Part shown: positions 42,535 through 50,951 of the stretch, piece after piece
Position numbering within the stretch: the stretch's first letter is position 1
How the letters are laid out: the number at the start of each line of letters is the position of its first letter
DNA from: Algibacter lectus
Lineage (GTDB): Bacteria; Bacteroidota; Bacteroidia; Flavobacteriales; Flavobacteriaceae
Length of the DNA stretch: 64,000 nucleotides
Reading direction: 5' to 3'
NCBI RefSeq assembly: GCF_900112395.1
Contig: NZ_FOLN01000002.1
Coordinates: 310,001-374,000, forward strand
Notes under the pieces: model-generated
What the model saw: only the letters and a program-made list of their open reading frames with translations
What the model was told of the DNA's origin: nothing
The model's database searches: none
Position numbers and translations under genes: made by a program

Positions 42535-43593
42535 ATGAATTTACAAGAAAGAATTAACGCTTTTGTAAAATTAGGAGAATTTTTAAGTCAATTTTCTAAC
42601 GAAGTGATACAAAAGAAAGATAATATTGAACATAACGATATGTTTTTCGATGGTTTTAAACATCAACTAAAACTTGCCGAAGAACATAACGGTTGGTTTA
42701 CTAAAGAAAACATGGCTTTCGCATTGCAAGGTTGGGCAGATAGTTTAACACCCGAAAAGCTAAACACATGGCTTAATGCTTATCAGTTTAATAGCGTAAC
42801 ACCTAAAAAGGTCGCTATTATTATGGCCGGAAACATTCCTTTAGTTGGGTTTCACGATTTTCTTGCTGTATTAATTTCAGGACACCAAGTTATTGTAAAA
42901 CAATCTAGTAACGATAAGCACCTACTACCCTATTTAGCTAAATATTTAGAATTTGTAGAACCTCAGTTTAAAGGTAAAATGACCTTTACGGAAGAAAAAC
43001 TTACCGATTTTGATGCCGTTATTGCTACCGGAAGCGACAATACAGCCCGCTATTTTGAATATTACTTTAAAGGAAAACCTTCTATAATAAGAAATAATAG
43101 AAATTCGGTTGCGGTTTTAACCGGAAATGAAACTGAAGAAGATTTAAAAAACCTATCGGAAGATATTTTTATATATTATGGTCTTGGTTGCAGAAACGTA
43201 TCTAAACTCTATGTACCAAAAGGATATAAATTTGACGGCTTTTTTCAAGGTATTTACCATTGGCATGATATTGTAAACAAAGCAAAATACGCCAATAATT
43301 ACGATTATAACAAAGCCGTATATTTAATGAGTGAGTTCGATATGCTAGAAAACGGATTCTTCATGATAAAAGAAGATGAAAGTTACGCTTCACCTATTGC
43401 AACCCTATTTTATGAGTACTACGATTCTGAAGCGGCTTTAAATGAAAAATTAGAAGCAGATTCGGAGAAAATACAATGTATAGTCGCCAAAGGATTCGCA
43501 AAAAACGAAATCGCATTTGGTGCCACTCAAAAACCAGAACTTTGGGATTATGCGGATAGTGTCGATTCTGTTGAATTTTTGTTAGCGATTTGA
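42535..43593 (+). CDS. LuxC-type acyl-CoA reductase
   Basis: The 352-residue protein belongs to the LuxC/acyl-CoA reductase family. YYGLGCRNVSKL supplies the likely catalytic cysteine C219, and the N-terminal part resembles the aldehyde dehydrogenase-like cofactor domain (KKVAIIMAGNIPLVGFHD). The family reduces acyl-CoA or activated carboxylates to aldehydes with NADPH. It is divergent from a dicluster ferredoxin and lies upstream of serC-serA. The substrate is unknown. Confidence 0.85.
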   Translation: MNLQERINAFVKLGEFLSQFSNEVIQKKDNIEHNDMFFDGFKHQLKLAEEHNGWFTKENMAFALQGWADSLTPEKLNTWLNAYQFNSVTPKKVAIIMAGNIPLVGFHDFLAVLISGHQVIVKQSSNDKHLLPYLAKYLEFVEPQFKGKMTFTEEKLTDFDAVIATGSDNTARYFEYYFKGKPSIIRNNRNSVAVLTGNETEEDLKNLSEDIFIYYGLGCRNVSKLYVPKGYKFDGFFQGIYHWHDIVNKAKYANNYDYNKAVYLMSEFDMLENGFFMIKEDESYASPIATLFYEYYDSEAALNEKLEADSEKIQCIVAKGFAKNEIAFGATQKPELWDYADSVDSVEFLLAI

Positions 43594-43756
43594 CGAAAAA
43601 ATTATCGAATTTTTAACACCAATTCAGCAATTAATTAGCAACTTTGTATCTTACATTTTTTGAAAATTTAAATGAAACATCCACATTTTTAAACTATAAC
43701 AAAATGTATAATTTGGATGATATTTAAAACCATAAAAAAACCATATAACTTTACAA

Positions 43757-44821
43757 ATGAAAAAACATAACTTTAGTGCAGGACCAAGTATTTTACCTCA
43801 AAGTGTATTATTAAAAGCTTCCGAGGCTATAGTTGACTACAATAATACAGGTTTATCTTTAATCGAAATATCACACAGAAGTAAAGAGTTTGTTGATATT
43901 ATGGAAAATGCTAGAGCTTTAGCTTTAGAATTATTAGGTTTAGAAGGTAAAGGTTATAAAGCATTATTTTTACAAGGTGGCGCAAGTACACAGTTTTTAA
44001 TGGTAGCTATGAATCTTTTAGAAAAAAGAGCAGGTTATTTAAATACTGGAGCTTGGAGTGCCAAAGCTATTAAAGAGGCAAAAAAATTAGACGACATTTA
44101 CGAAGTAGCGTCTTCTGCCGATGCTAATTACAACTATATCCCTAAAGGTTACGATGTTCCTTCGGACTATGATTACTTCCACTGCACATCCAACAATACT
44201 ATTTTTGGAACACAAATGAAATCGTTTCCAAAAACAAGTGTACCTATGGTTTGCGACATGAGTAGTGATATCTTTTCTCGTGTTATAGATTATTCTCAAT
44301 TCGATCTTATTTATGCTGGAGCTCAAAAAAATATGGGACCTGCAGGAACAACTTTAGTTGTTATTAAAGAAGATATTTTAGGAAAAGTATCTCGCGATAT
44401 TCCTTCTATCATGGATTACAAATTACACATCAAAGCAGGTAGTATGTTTAACACGCCTCCTGTATTCCCTGTTTACACAACTATGTTAACTTTAGAATGG
44501 TTAAAAGGTTTAGGCGGTGTTGCAGCTATTGCAGAAGAAAACGAAAAGAAATCTCGTTTAATGTATTCTGAAATTGATTTGAACCCATTATTTAAAGGTT
44601 TCGCAGCTAAAGACGATCGTTCTATGATGAATGCAACCTTCAACCTAACAAACGATAACTTAAAAGAAACGTTTGAAACTATGCTGAAAGAAGCAGGAAT
44701 TAGCGCTGTTAACGGTCATCGTAGTGTTGGTGGTTACCGTGCTTCTATGTACAATGCTTTACCTTTAGATAGTGTAAAAGCACTTGTAGAAGTTATGAGT
44801 GAATTAGAAGCGAAAGCTTAA
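43757..44821 (+). CDS. serC: Phosphoserine aminotransferase
   Basis: The 354-residue protein starts with MKKHNFSAGPSILP and has the PLP lysine K191 in YAGAQKNMGPAG, as in SerC. It transfers the amino group of glutamate to 3-phosphohydroxypyruvate (and to the analogue in pyridoxal synthesis). The serA gene follows after 103 bp on the same strand, with two small hairpins between (44836-44855 and 44891-44910), which could modulate expression of the downstream gene. Confidence 0.95.
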   Translation: MKKHNFSAGPSILPQSVLLKASEAIVDYNNTGLSLIEISHRSKEFVDIMENARALALELLGLEGKGYKALFLQGGASTQFLMVAMNLLEKRAGYLNTGAWSAKAIKEAKKLDDIYEVASSADANYNYIPKGYDVPSDYDYFHCTSNNTIFGTQMKSFPKTSVPMVCDMSSDIFSRVIDYSQFDLIYAGAQKNMGPAGTTLVVIKEDILGKVSRDIPSIMDYKLHIKAGSMFNTPPVFPVYTTMLTLEWLKGLGGVAAIAEENEKKSRLMYSEIDLNPLFKGFAAKDDRSMMNATFNLTNDNLKETFETMLKEAGISAVNGHRSVGGYRASMYNALPLDSVKALVEVMSELEAKA

Positions 44822-44835
44822 AACTCAGCTTTTTG

Positions 44836-44855
44836 ATTTCTGCGTTAGCAGAAAT
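44836..44855 (+). repeat. Hairpin between serC and serA
   Basis: ATTTCTGC-GTTA-GCAGAAAT is a perfect 8 bp stem with a 4 nt loop, soon after the serC stop codon, with no T tract beyond it. Confidence 0.55.
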
Positions 44856-44890
44856 ATAATAAAGACAACAACTATAATTAAATATAAAAA

Positions 44891-44910
44891 ATTTCCACTT
44901 ATGTGGGAAT
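44891..44910 (+). repeat. Leader hairpin before serA
   Basis: ATTTCCAC-TTAT-GTGGGAAT forms an 8 bp stem with one G-T wobble and is followed by AAAAAACAATTAC and the ATG. The same layout is found before the 3-hydroxyacyl-CoA dehydrogenase gene. Confidence 0.55.
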
Positions 44911-44924
44911 AAAAAACAATTACA

Positions 44925-45875
44925 ATGAAAGTATTAGCAAACGATGGCGTTTCTCAAAGTGGAATTGATGCCTTAGAAAAAGCAGGTTACGAAGTAATTA
45001 CAACAACTGTAGCTCAAGAACAATTAATAAACTATATCAACGAAAAAGACATCGCTGTTCTATTAGTACGTAGTGCAACTACAGTACGTAAAGATTTAAT
45101 AGATGCTTGCCCAGGATTAAAAATTATTGGTCGTGGTGGTGTTGGTATGGACAACATTGATGTAGAGTATGCTCGCGAAAAAGGACTTTCTGTAATTAAT
45201 ACACCAGCTGCTTCTTCTCATTCTGTGGCAGAATTAGTATTTGGTCACTTTTACGGTTTAGCTCGTTTTTTACATAACTCAAACCGCGATATGCCTCTAG
45301 AAGGTGATAGCAACTTTAAAGGTTTAAAGAAAGCTTATGCTAAAGGAACTGAGCTTAAAGGAAAAACTTTAGGTGTTTTAGGTTTTGGTCGTATTGGTCA
45401 AGCCACAGCAAAAGTAGCTTTAGGAGCTGGTATGAAAGTGGTTGCTTTCGATCCATTTTTAGAAAATGCGAACTTAGAGTTAGAATTTTTTGATGGTCAA
45501 AAAGTAAACTTTGATATTAAAACTATTTCTAAGGACGACGTTTTAAAACAATCGGACTTTATCACGCTTCACGTTCCTGCTCAAGACGATTATGTTATCG
45601 ACGAGGCAGAATTCAAAATAATGAAAGATGGTGTTATTATTGCTAATGCAGCACGTGGTGGTGTAGTTAACGAAGTAGCACTTGTTAAAGCTATTGAAAG
45701 TGGAAAAGTAGCAGGAGCTGCTTTAGATGTTTTTGAAAAAGAACCTAAACCAGAAATGCAATTACTAATGAATTCTGCGTTATCGCTTACACCACATATT
45801 GGTGCAGCAACTAACCAAGCGCAAGATAGAATTGGAACAGAATTAGCAACTCAAATTATTTCTATTCTTGGATAA
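44925..45875 (+). CDS. serA: D-3-phosphoglycerate dehydrogenase (D-2-hydroxyacid dehydrogenase family)
   Basis: The 316-residue protein has the NAD-binding GVLGFGRIGQATAK, the catalytic arginine region NAARGGVVNE, acidic DVFEKEP and histidine in LTPHIGAAT. It lacks the C-terminal ACT domain of longer SerA enzymes, so feedback by serine via that domain is not expected. It catalyses the first step of serine synthesis; placement next to serC supports the call over other D-2-hydroxyacid dehydrogenases. A terminator follows. Confidence 0.93.
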   Translation: MKVLANDGVSQSGIDALEKAGYEVITTTVAQEQLINYINEKDIAVLLVRSATTVRKDLIDACPGLKIIGRGGVGMDNIDVEYAREKGLSVINTPAASSHSVAELVFGHFYGLARFLHNSNRDMPLEGDSNFKGLKKAYAKGTELKGKTLGVLGFGRIGQATAKVALGAGMKVVAFDPFLENANLELEFFDGQKVNFDIKTISKDDVLKQSDFITLHVPAQDDYVIDEAEFKIMKDGVIIANAARGGVVNEVALVKAIESGKVAGAALDVFEKEPKPEMQLLMNSALSLTPHIGAATNQAQDRIGTELATQIISILG

Positions 45876-45901
45876 GAATTAGTAATAATTTAAATTTATA
45901 A

Positions 45902-45931
45902 AAACCCTCTTAACATTTGTTTTGAGGGTTT
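45902..45931 (+). terminator. Terminator after serA
   Basis: AAACCCTC (45902-45909) pairs with GAGGGTTT (45924-45931) around a 14 nt loop, with a T-rich tail. Confidence 0.75.
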
Positions 45932-46069
45932 CTTCATTTTAAATGTGACCTATCGGGAAATTATGTGTCCTAATATTAGAAGTAAGGACTTTTTTTGTAC
46001 CTTGAAATCCAATTTATAAACCCTAAATACCTTTTTCTTCTAAATAGGTATTACTTAAAAACAAAACAA

Positions 46070-46705
46070 ATGTCAGGAATTTTAGACTTATTAAGCAGTG
46101 ACTTAGGAAAATCAATCATTAGCGGTGTTGCCGGATCAACAGGAAACGACGCAGACAAAACAGGAAGCGTATTAACAATGGCTTTACCTGTTTTAATGAA
46201 AGCTATGCAACGTAATGCAGCAACACCAGAAGGTGCAGCAGGACTTATGGGTGCTATTCAAAGTAAACAAGACGGTAACATTTTAGATAATCTTGGCGGA
46301 TTATTTAGTGGTGGTGTTGATGATGCTGTAAAGAACGATGGTGAAAAAATATTAGGTCACGTTTTAGGTGCTAAACAAAGTGGTGTAGAACAAGTTATTG
46401 GTCAGAAATCTGGTTTAGATGCTGGTTCTGTTGCTAATATATTAAAAGTTGCTGCTCCTATTTTAATGGGTGTTTTAGGCAACCAAGCTAAACAACAAAA
46501 CGTGAGCGATTCTAATGGAATTGGTAATTTATTAGGTGGTCTACTTGGTGGAAGTTCTGCAGATAAAGAACAAAGTTTCTTAGAGTCTATTTTAGATGCA
46601 GATGGTGACGGTAGTGTTGTTGATGATGTAGCTGGAATGGTACTTGGAAGTGCTAACAAATCTGGTGGTATTGGAGGTCTTTTAGGAGGTCTTTTCGGTA
46701 AATAA
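46070..46705 (+). CDS. DUF937-domain protein
   Basis: From the ATG at 46070 the product is 211 residues; a longer start at 45995 is not credible, since MSGILDLLSSDLGKSIISG is the usual N-terminus. It is glycine- and alanine-rich and contains two internal repeats of a helical DUF937 unit (GVAGSTGNDADKTGSVLTMA and KVAAPILMGVLGNQA). The tail is GLLGGLFGK-type. No membrane or signal segment is present. Function is unknown. A strong terminator follows. Confidence 0.85.
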   Translation: MSGILDLLSSDLGKSIISGVAGSTGNDADKTGSVLTMALPVLMKAMQRNAATPEGAAGLMGAIQSKQDGNILDNLGGLFSGGVDDAVKNDGEKILGHVLGAKQSGVEQVIGQKSGLDAGSVANILKVAAPILMGVLGNQAKQQNVSDSNGIGNLLGGLLGGSSADKEQSFLESILDADGDGSVVDDVAGMVLGSANKSGGIGGLLGGLFGK

Positions 46706-46728
46706 ATTCCTGAATTACATAAATATAT

Positions 46729-46761
46729 AAAAAGAGTCAAGTTAATAGCTTGACTCTTTTT
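46729..46761 (+). terminator. Strong terminator after the DUF937 gene
   Basis: AAAAAGAGTCAAG (46729-46741) pairs with CTTGACTCTTTTT (46749-46761) over a 7 nt loop with a T tract. Confidence 0.9.
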
Positions 46762-46889
46762 TTGTTAAAACCATTTAGTTTATCTGTATTAAGGAATGGT
46801 TTTTGTAAATTTAAAATGAACTTAAAGCCGTTCGCTCAGTCAAAAACACGGTTTACTCATTCATCTTTTTTAAACAGAGTAATGAAGCC

Positions 46890-46897
46890 TAAATTTG
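46890..46897 (+). promoter_or_regulatory. Probable promoter of the DUF6146 gene
   Basis: TAAATTTG matches TAnnTTTG, 18 nt before the ATG at 46915. Confidence 0.5.
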
Positions 46898-46914
46898 ACT
46901 AAACAATATTTATT

Positions 46915-47358
46915 ATGAAAAACTTTATATACCTTTTATTAGTTTGTGCCTTTGTTGCTAGTTGTAATACCAGAAGAACCGCTGTTCCAAACAAAACAAA
47001 AAACGAACAAGTAGCCAACGAAAAACTTAGTGATACTGTAACTATTTCAAACGACGATTTAGAATACGAAATTATCATCATAGAACCAGGTTTTAACTTT
47101 TGGTTAGCTAGCCAAGCACGACCAGAAGGCTTTTATTCACAGCAATATTTAGAAACTAGAAATTATCAATACGTTATTGAGTGGAATCAACGCGTCAATC
47201 AACCATCTCGATTTAATAGTAATTTATACGAGTTACAAATTGATTATCAAAGCCATATAGATTATGGTTACGAAGTAAACTACAAACTTTATAACTACTT
47301 CATTTACTTTCAACGAACTTATAAACAAAGATTAGGGCCTTACAATCCTCGTATTTAA
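46915..47358 (+). CDS. DUF6146-family lipoprotein
   Basis: The 147-residue protein has a lipoprotein signal (MKNFIYLLLVCAFVASC, lipobox VASC) and then a small domain with PGFNFWLASQARPEGFYSQ, EWNQRV and IDYGYEVNYKLYNYF, matching what I know as DUF6146. It should be anchored in a membrane facing the periplasm. Function is unknown. The DUF6787 gene follows. Confidence 0.8.
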   Translation: MKNFIYLLLVCAFVASCNTRRTAVPNKTKNEQVANEKLSDTVTISNDDLEYEIIIIEPGFNFWLASQARPEGFYSQQYLETRNYQYVIEWNQRVNQPSRFNSNLYELQIDYQSHIDYGYEVNYKLYNYFIYFQRTYKQRLGPYNPRI

Positions 47359-47369
47359 AACACTTTACC

Positions 47370-47377
47370 TATTTTTG
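47370..47377 (+). promoter_or_regulatory. Probable promoter of the DUF6787 gene
   Basis: TATTTTTG matches TAnnTTTG, 19 nt before the GTG start at 47396. Confidence 0.45.
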
Positions 47378-47395
47378 CATTTCTAAACGTAACAT

Positions 47396-47890
47396 GTGCA
47401 AAAATTTAAGGCTAACTGGCAAATAACTAAAAATTGGCAACTTATCTTTCCTTTTATAGGTTTGGTTGCATTAGGCTACTCATCTTTTAAATTGGCAGGC
47501 TTATTTATTTCTAAAGAAAACCTAGCTATTTTAATAGGTTTAGGAGCCGTAATATTCTTTGTTCTTCTAAAATTCATTCTTAAAATTTTCGAGAAACTAG
47601 AAAAAAAATGGGAGGTCAATTACCGATGGGAATTAATTAGTATTTTCTTGGTTTTTGCTTCTACAGGATCTTCTTCTGTTTTTGTAAGTCGTCCGTTAAT
47701 AAAACTTATGGGTATTAACCGAGACAATTTGCCAACATTTGCATACTGGTTTTTATATATTGTTATTGGTTTTATTTTTTACCAAATCCTTCTTGTTTTA
47801 ATAGGTTGGATCTTTGGGCAATATAAATTCTTTTGGAATTTCGAAAAGAAAATGCTCCGTAGAATTGGTTTAAAACGTTTGGTAGATTAA
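47396..47890 (+). CDS. DUF6787-family membrane protein
   Basis: The 164-residue protein has membrane helices at about 17-37, 42-65, 81-100 and 118-145 and a basic C-terminus. The N-terminus WQITKNWQLIFPFIG is characteristic of the family I know as DUF6787. The start is GTG at 47396; an overlapping ATG at 47394 is out of frame. Function is unknown. Its stop codon is followed at once by the TTG start of the 110-residue gene, so the two are coupled. Confidence 0.75.
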   Translation: MQKFKANWQITKNWQLIFPFIGLVALGYSSFKLAGLFISKENLAILIGLGAVIFFVLLKFILKIFEKLEKKWEVNYRWELISIFLVFASTGSSSVFVSRPLIKLMGINRDNLPTFAYWFLYIVIGFIFYQILLVLIGWIFGQYKFFWNFEKKMLRRIGLKRLVD

Positions 47891-48223
47891 TTGAACGCTA
47901 TAAAAAAACATATCATTTTTAAGTCACTAACAGTTTTGTTAGCACTCATGCTGTTTGTTCCAGCAGGTGTAAAAATGGCTCATGTTTTTGCACATCATCA
48001 TCACAAAGTATGTACTAATGGTGATAATTTGCATATTCACCAAGTAGATTTAGATTGTGAATTTCATAAGTTTCAAATCAATAACAACTTCTCTTTTTCA
48101 GATTACACTTTTACATTCTTTATTGAAAAAGAAACACCAATAGAACTTGTTTCTCAATACAGTTTTATTAGTGAATTTCAACGCTTACAGGCCTCTCTTC
48201 GCGGCCCTCCAGTATTAATTTAA
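47891..48223 (+). CDS. Histidine-rich small membrane-anchored protein
   Basis: The 110-residue protein starts at TTG 47891, directly after the DUF6787 stop codon. It has one membrane segment (about 12-30) followed by a metal-binding-like cluster: HVFAHHHHKVC (H31, H35-H38, C41), HIH (H48, H50) and DLDCEFHKF (C56, H59). The remainder is mildly aromatic. The cluster strongly suggests binding of zinc, copper or nickel in the periplasm. The next gene is a TonB receptor with a His/Asp/Glu-rich loop, so a shared role in metal uptake is the best inference. Confidence 0.65.
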   Translation: MNAIKKHIIFKSLTVLLALMLFVPAGVKMAHVFAHHHHKVCTNGDNLHIHQVDLDCEFHKFQINNNFSFSDYTFTFFIEKETPIELVSQYSFISEFQRLQASLRGPPVLI

Positions 48224-48319
48224 TTATATCTCATCCCGGATTTCTTCGGTTATATTATTCATTAAATTAATACGTTTTCTTTTAATTCATTTTAACAAGA
48301 AAGCGCAAACTCTCTCATT

Positions 48320-50572
48320 ATGCGAATATTTTTAAGCGCGTTGCTATTTTTAGCAATCTCGAGTGTATATGCTCAAAATACAATAAGTGGTGTCGTTTTA
48401 GATGCTTCAAACCAAGATCAGTTAGCCTTTGTAAATATCTATTTCCCAGATTTAGAAAAAGGTGCTGCTACCGATGAAAACGGACGCTTTTCTATCGAAA
48501 ACTTACCTTCTGGTAGTTATAATATTTTATTTTCTATGATTGGTTATGAAACTCAATCTCTAAAATTAATTATACCATCTACAGAAGACATTGAAATAAA
48601 GTTAACTCCATCTGCCATAGAAATGCAGAGTATCATTATATCAACGCCTTTCCATAAATTACAGCGCGATAATGTTATGAAGGTTGAACAAAAATCTATT
48701 AAAGATTTAAAAACCAAGGGCGCTGTAACTTTAGCCGATGGAATAACAAATATTGCAGGTGTAGAAAGTGTAACAACCGGTATGGGTATTGGTAAACCTG
48801 TAATTAGAGGTTTAAGCTCTAACCGTGTTGTAGTATACACACAAGGTGTTCGTTTGGAAAATCAACAATTTGGAGGCGAACACGGCCTTGGATTAAGCGA
48901 TGCTGGAGTTGAAAGTGTAGAAGTTATCAAAGGCCCTGCTTCCCTACTCTATGGTAGTGATGCTCTTGGTGGAGTTTTGTATTTAAATCCAGAACGTTTT
49001 GCTGAAGAAGGAACATCTAGTGGTGATTTAGGAGCAAATTACTTTAGCAATACACAAGGCTTTAACACTAGTGCTAGTTTTAAAACTTCAGAAAATAATT
49101 GGAAATTTTTATTTAGAGGAAGTTTAGCTGAACATTCAGATTACGATACCGAAGATTATCGCGTAACAAACACACGTTTTAGAGAACAAGATTTTAAAGC
49201 AGGTGTTGGCTATCAAGTTTCTAAATTTAAAACTGAATTTCGTTACAATGTCAACCATTCTAAACTTGGAATTCCTGAAGAAATTGGCGAACAATCTACA
49301 AACAAAACGCCTCTATTACCTTATCAAGATATTACAAACCACGTGATGAGCTCTAAATCGACCGTGTTTTTTAACGATTCTAGATTAGATATTAATTTAG
49401 GCTATATCTATAATGATAGAAAAGAGTTTGAAGAAGAACATGACCACGATGAAGATGAGGAACATGAAGAAGAAGATCATGACGAGGAAGAGCACCATGA
49501 TGAAGAAGATCACGATGATGATATTCTAGAAGCAGCCTTGCACATGAAGCTTAAAACGGCTAACTATGATGTTAAATATAGCTTACCACAATTAGGGAAG
49601 TTTGAGACTATATTTGGTGTACAAGGTATGCACCAAACCAATTCTAATTACGGTGAAGAAGAACTTATACCAGACGCAACAACTAATGATTTTGGTATTT
49701 TAGGAACATCGCATATTCATTTTGAAAAAGCCGATATACAAATTGGAGCGCGTTTTGACACCAGAACTATAGATGTGCTAAACGGGTTAAATAAAAGCTT
49801 TGAAAGTTTTAATGGTGCTTTTGGAGTTAAAACAGATATTGCTAAAAACTTAACAACTCGTGTAAATTTAGCAACCGGGTTTAGAGCTCCAAACTTATCA
49901 GAATTAACTTCGGAAGGCAGTCATGAAGGTACAAACCGTTATGAAATTGGAAATGAAAACTTGAAAAGTGAACAAAACTTTCAAGCAGATTTGTCTTTAG
50001 AATTTCAGAATGAACATTTAGAGCTTTTTGCTAATGGATTTTATAACAAAATAAATAATTACATTTTCTTATCTCCAGATGGCAGCTTTGTGAATGATGA
50101 TCCGGTTTTTCTTTATTTACAAGACGATGCTTACCTATATGGTGGAGAATTTGGTTTTCACTTACACCCACACCCTATAGATTGGTTACACTTTGAATCT
50201 AGTTTTGAAATGGTTACAGGAAAACTTGATGATGACAGCTATCTACCTCTAATTCCTGCAAATACTTTAACCAATATGGTGAGAATAGAATTTGAGAAAA
50301 ACTGGATTCAAGATGGTTATGCCTTTGTAAAACTCCTAACCGCTTTTGACCAAAACAACGTTGGTGATTTTGAAACAGCAACTGATGGTTACAGCTTATT
50401 AAGTGCAGGACTAGGCGGTAGTTTTGAGGTTTTCAACAATGACGTTCAGGTTACAATCTCTGGTACCAATTTAACAAACAAAACATACATTAGCCATCTA
50501 TCTAGATTAAAAACCGATGGTATTTACAATATAGGCCGTAGCATTAATCTAGGGTTTATTTTTAAGCTTTAG
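48320..50572 (+). CDS. ZnuD-like TonB-dependent metal receptor
   Basis: The 750-residue protein has a signal peptide (MRIFLSALLFLAISSVYAQ), a carboxypeptidase-regulatory-like domain (about 20-100), a plug (about 115-235, VIKGPASLLYGSDALGGVLY) and a barrel. Residues 371-401 form an extracellular loop-like stretch made almost only of E, D and H with seven histidines, the hallmark of zinc receptors such as ZnuD. Together with the upstream His-rich protein it predicts zinc or similar metal import across the outer membrane. Which metal is bound is inference. A terminator follows. Confidence 0.85.
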   Translation: MRIFLSALLFLAISSVYAQNTISGVVLDASNQDQLAFVNIYFPDLEKGAATDENGRFSIENLPSGSYNILFSMIGYETQSLKLIIPSTEDIEIKLTPSAIEMQSIIISTPFHKLQRDNVMKVEQKSIKDLKTKGAVTLADGITNIAGVESVTTGMGIGKPVIRGLSSNRVVVYTQGVRLENQQFGGEHGLGLSDAGVESVEVIKGPASLLYGSDALGGVLYLNPERFAEEGTSSGDLGANYFSNTQGFNTSASFKTSENNWKFLFRGSLAEHSDYDTEDYRVTNTRFREQDFKAGVGYQVSKFKTEFRYNVNHSKLGIPEEIGEQSTNKTPLLPYQDITNHVMSSKSTVFFNDSRLDINLGYIYNDRKEFEEEHDHDEDEEHEEEDHDEEEHHDEEDHDDDILEAALHMKLKTANYDVKYSLPQLGKFETIFGVQGMHQTNSNYGEEELIPDATTNDFGILGTSHIHFEKADIQIGARFDTRTIDVLNGLNKSFESFNGAFGVKTDIAKNLTTRVNLATGFRAPNLSELTSEGSHEGTNRYEIGNENLKSEQNFQADLSLEFQNEHLELFANGFYNKINNYIFLSPDGSFVNDDPVFLYLQDDAYLYGGEFGFHLHPHPIDWLHFESSFEMVTGKLDDDSYLPLIPANTLTNMVRIEFEKNWIQDGYAFVKLLTAFDQNNVGDFETATDGYSLLSAGLGGSFEVFNNDVQVTISGTNLTNKTYISHLSRLKTDGIYNIGRSINLGFIFKL

Positions 50573-50597
50573 TATATAAAGCATCTCTCTTTAAAGG

Positions 50598-50628
50598 TCT
50601 GTAAGTGTAAAAACTTGCAGATTTTTTT
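50598..50628 (+). terminator. Terminator after the ZnuD-like receptor gene
   Basis: TCTGTAAGT (50598-50606) pairs with ACTTGCAGA (50613-50621), one wobble, 6 nt loop, followed by T tract. Confidence 0.8.
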
Positions 50629-50718
50629 TATGTTTTAATAAATCTTGAGACAAGATTTTAAAATTTACATACTTATATGTAAAAATACATTTATCTCCCT
50701 TAGAAAGGCCTAGATTTT

Positions 50719-50880
50719 GCGTTAAGGATTGAGCGGCTTGTTTGAAATCCTTTTTTTAGGCTATACTCTAATTAATAAATATATTAACATTATTATCACG
50801 GCATGGCATAACCTTTTATCAATGTGCCTTAACTAAAAAAAGATTGAGTAGCGAAAGCCTGACCCTTTTGGGTAACGCCC
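50719..50880 (-). repeat. Multi-hairpin intergenic repeat, copy 2 (long form)
   Basis: This 162 bp minus-strand copy has the same ends as copy 1 (26661-26745): GGGCGTTACCC and GGGTCAGGCTTTC at one end, TCAATCCTTAACGC at the other. It is longer because the middle is replaced by about 100 nt of AT-rich DNA (roughly 50750-50845), which has no similarity to copy 1 that I can see. Confidence 0.65.
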
Positions 50881-50897
50881 AAGATTTAAGAAAAGAA

Positions 50898-50929
50898 AAA
50901 GCCCATAAACTAATTAGTTCATGGGCTTT
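50898..50929 (-). terminator. Terminator of yidC
   Basis: AAAGCCCAT (50898-50906) pairs with ATGGGCTTT (50921-50929), continuing through AACTAATTAGTT with one mismatch to a near-continuous stem. A T tract follows on the minus strand. Confidence 0.8.
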
Positions 50930-50951
50930 AAAATTATATAAAAAGTTTACT

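Larger units (their letters stand above)
50573..50951. other. Intergenic region holding terminators and the long repeat copy
   Basis: This 379 bp gap separates the convergent ZnuD-like receptor and yidC genes. It contains a terminator for each gene (50598-50628 and 50898-50929) and the second copy of the multi-hairpin repeat (50719-50880). No gene was found. Confidence 0.7.

Noticed and set aside
46402-46740. 112-codon frame on the minus strand
   Set aside because: It is antisense to the DUF937 gene and crosses the strong terminator; its serine/proline-rich content mirrors the glycine-rich coding strand.
48553-48840. 95-codon minus-strand frame
   Set aside because: It is antisense to the ZnuD-like receptor and lies wholly within its plug coding region.
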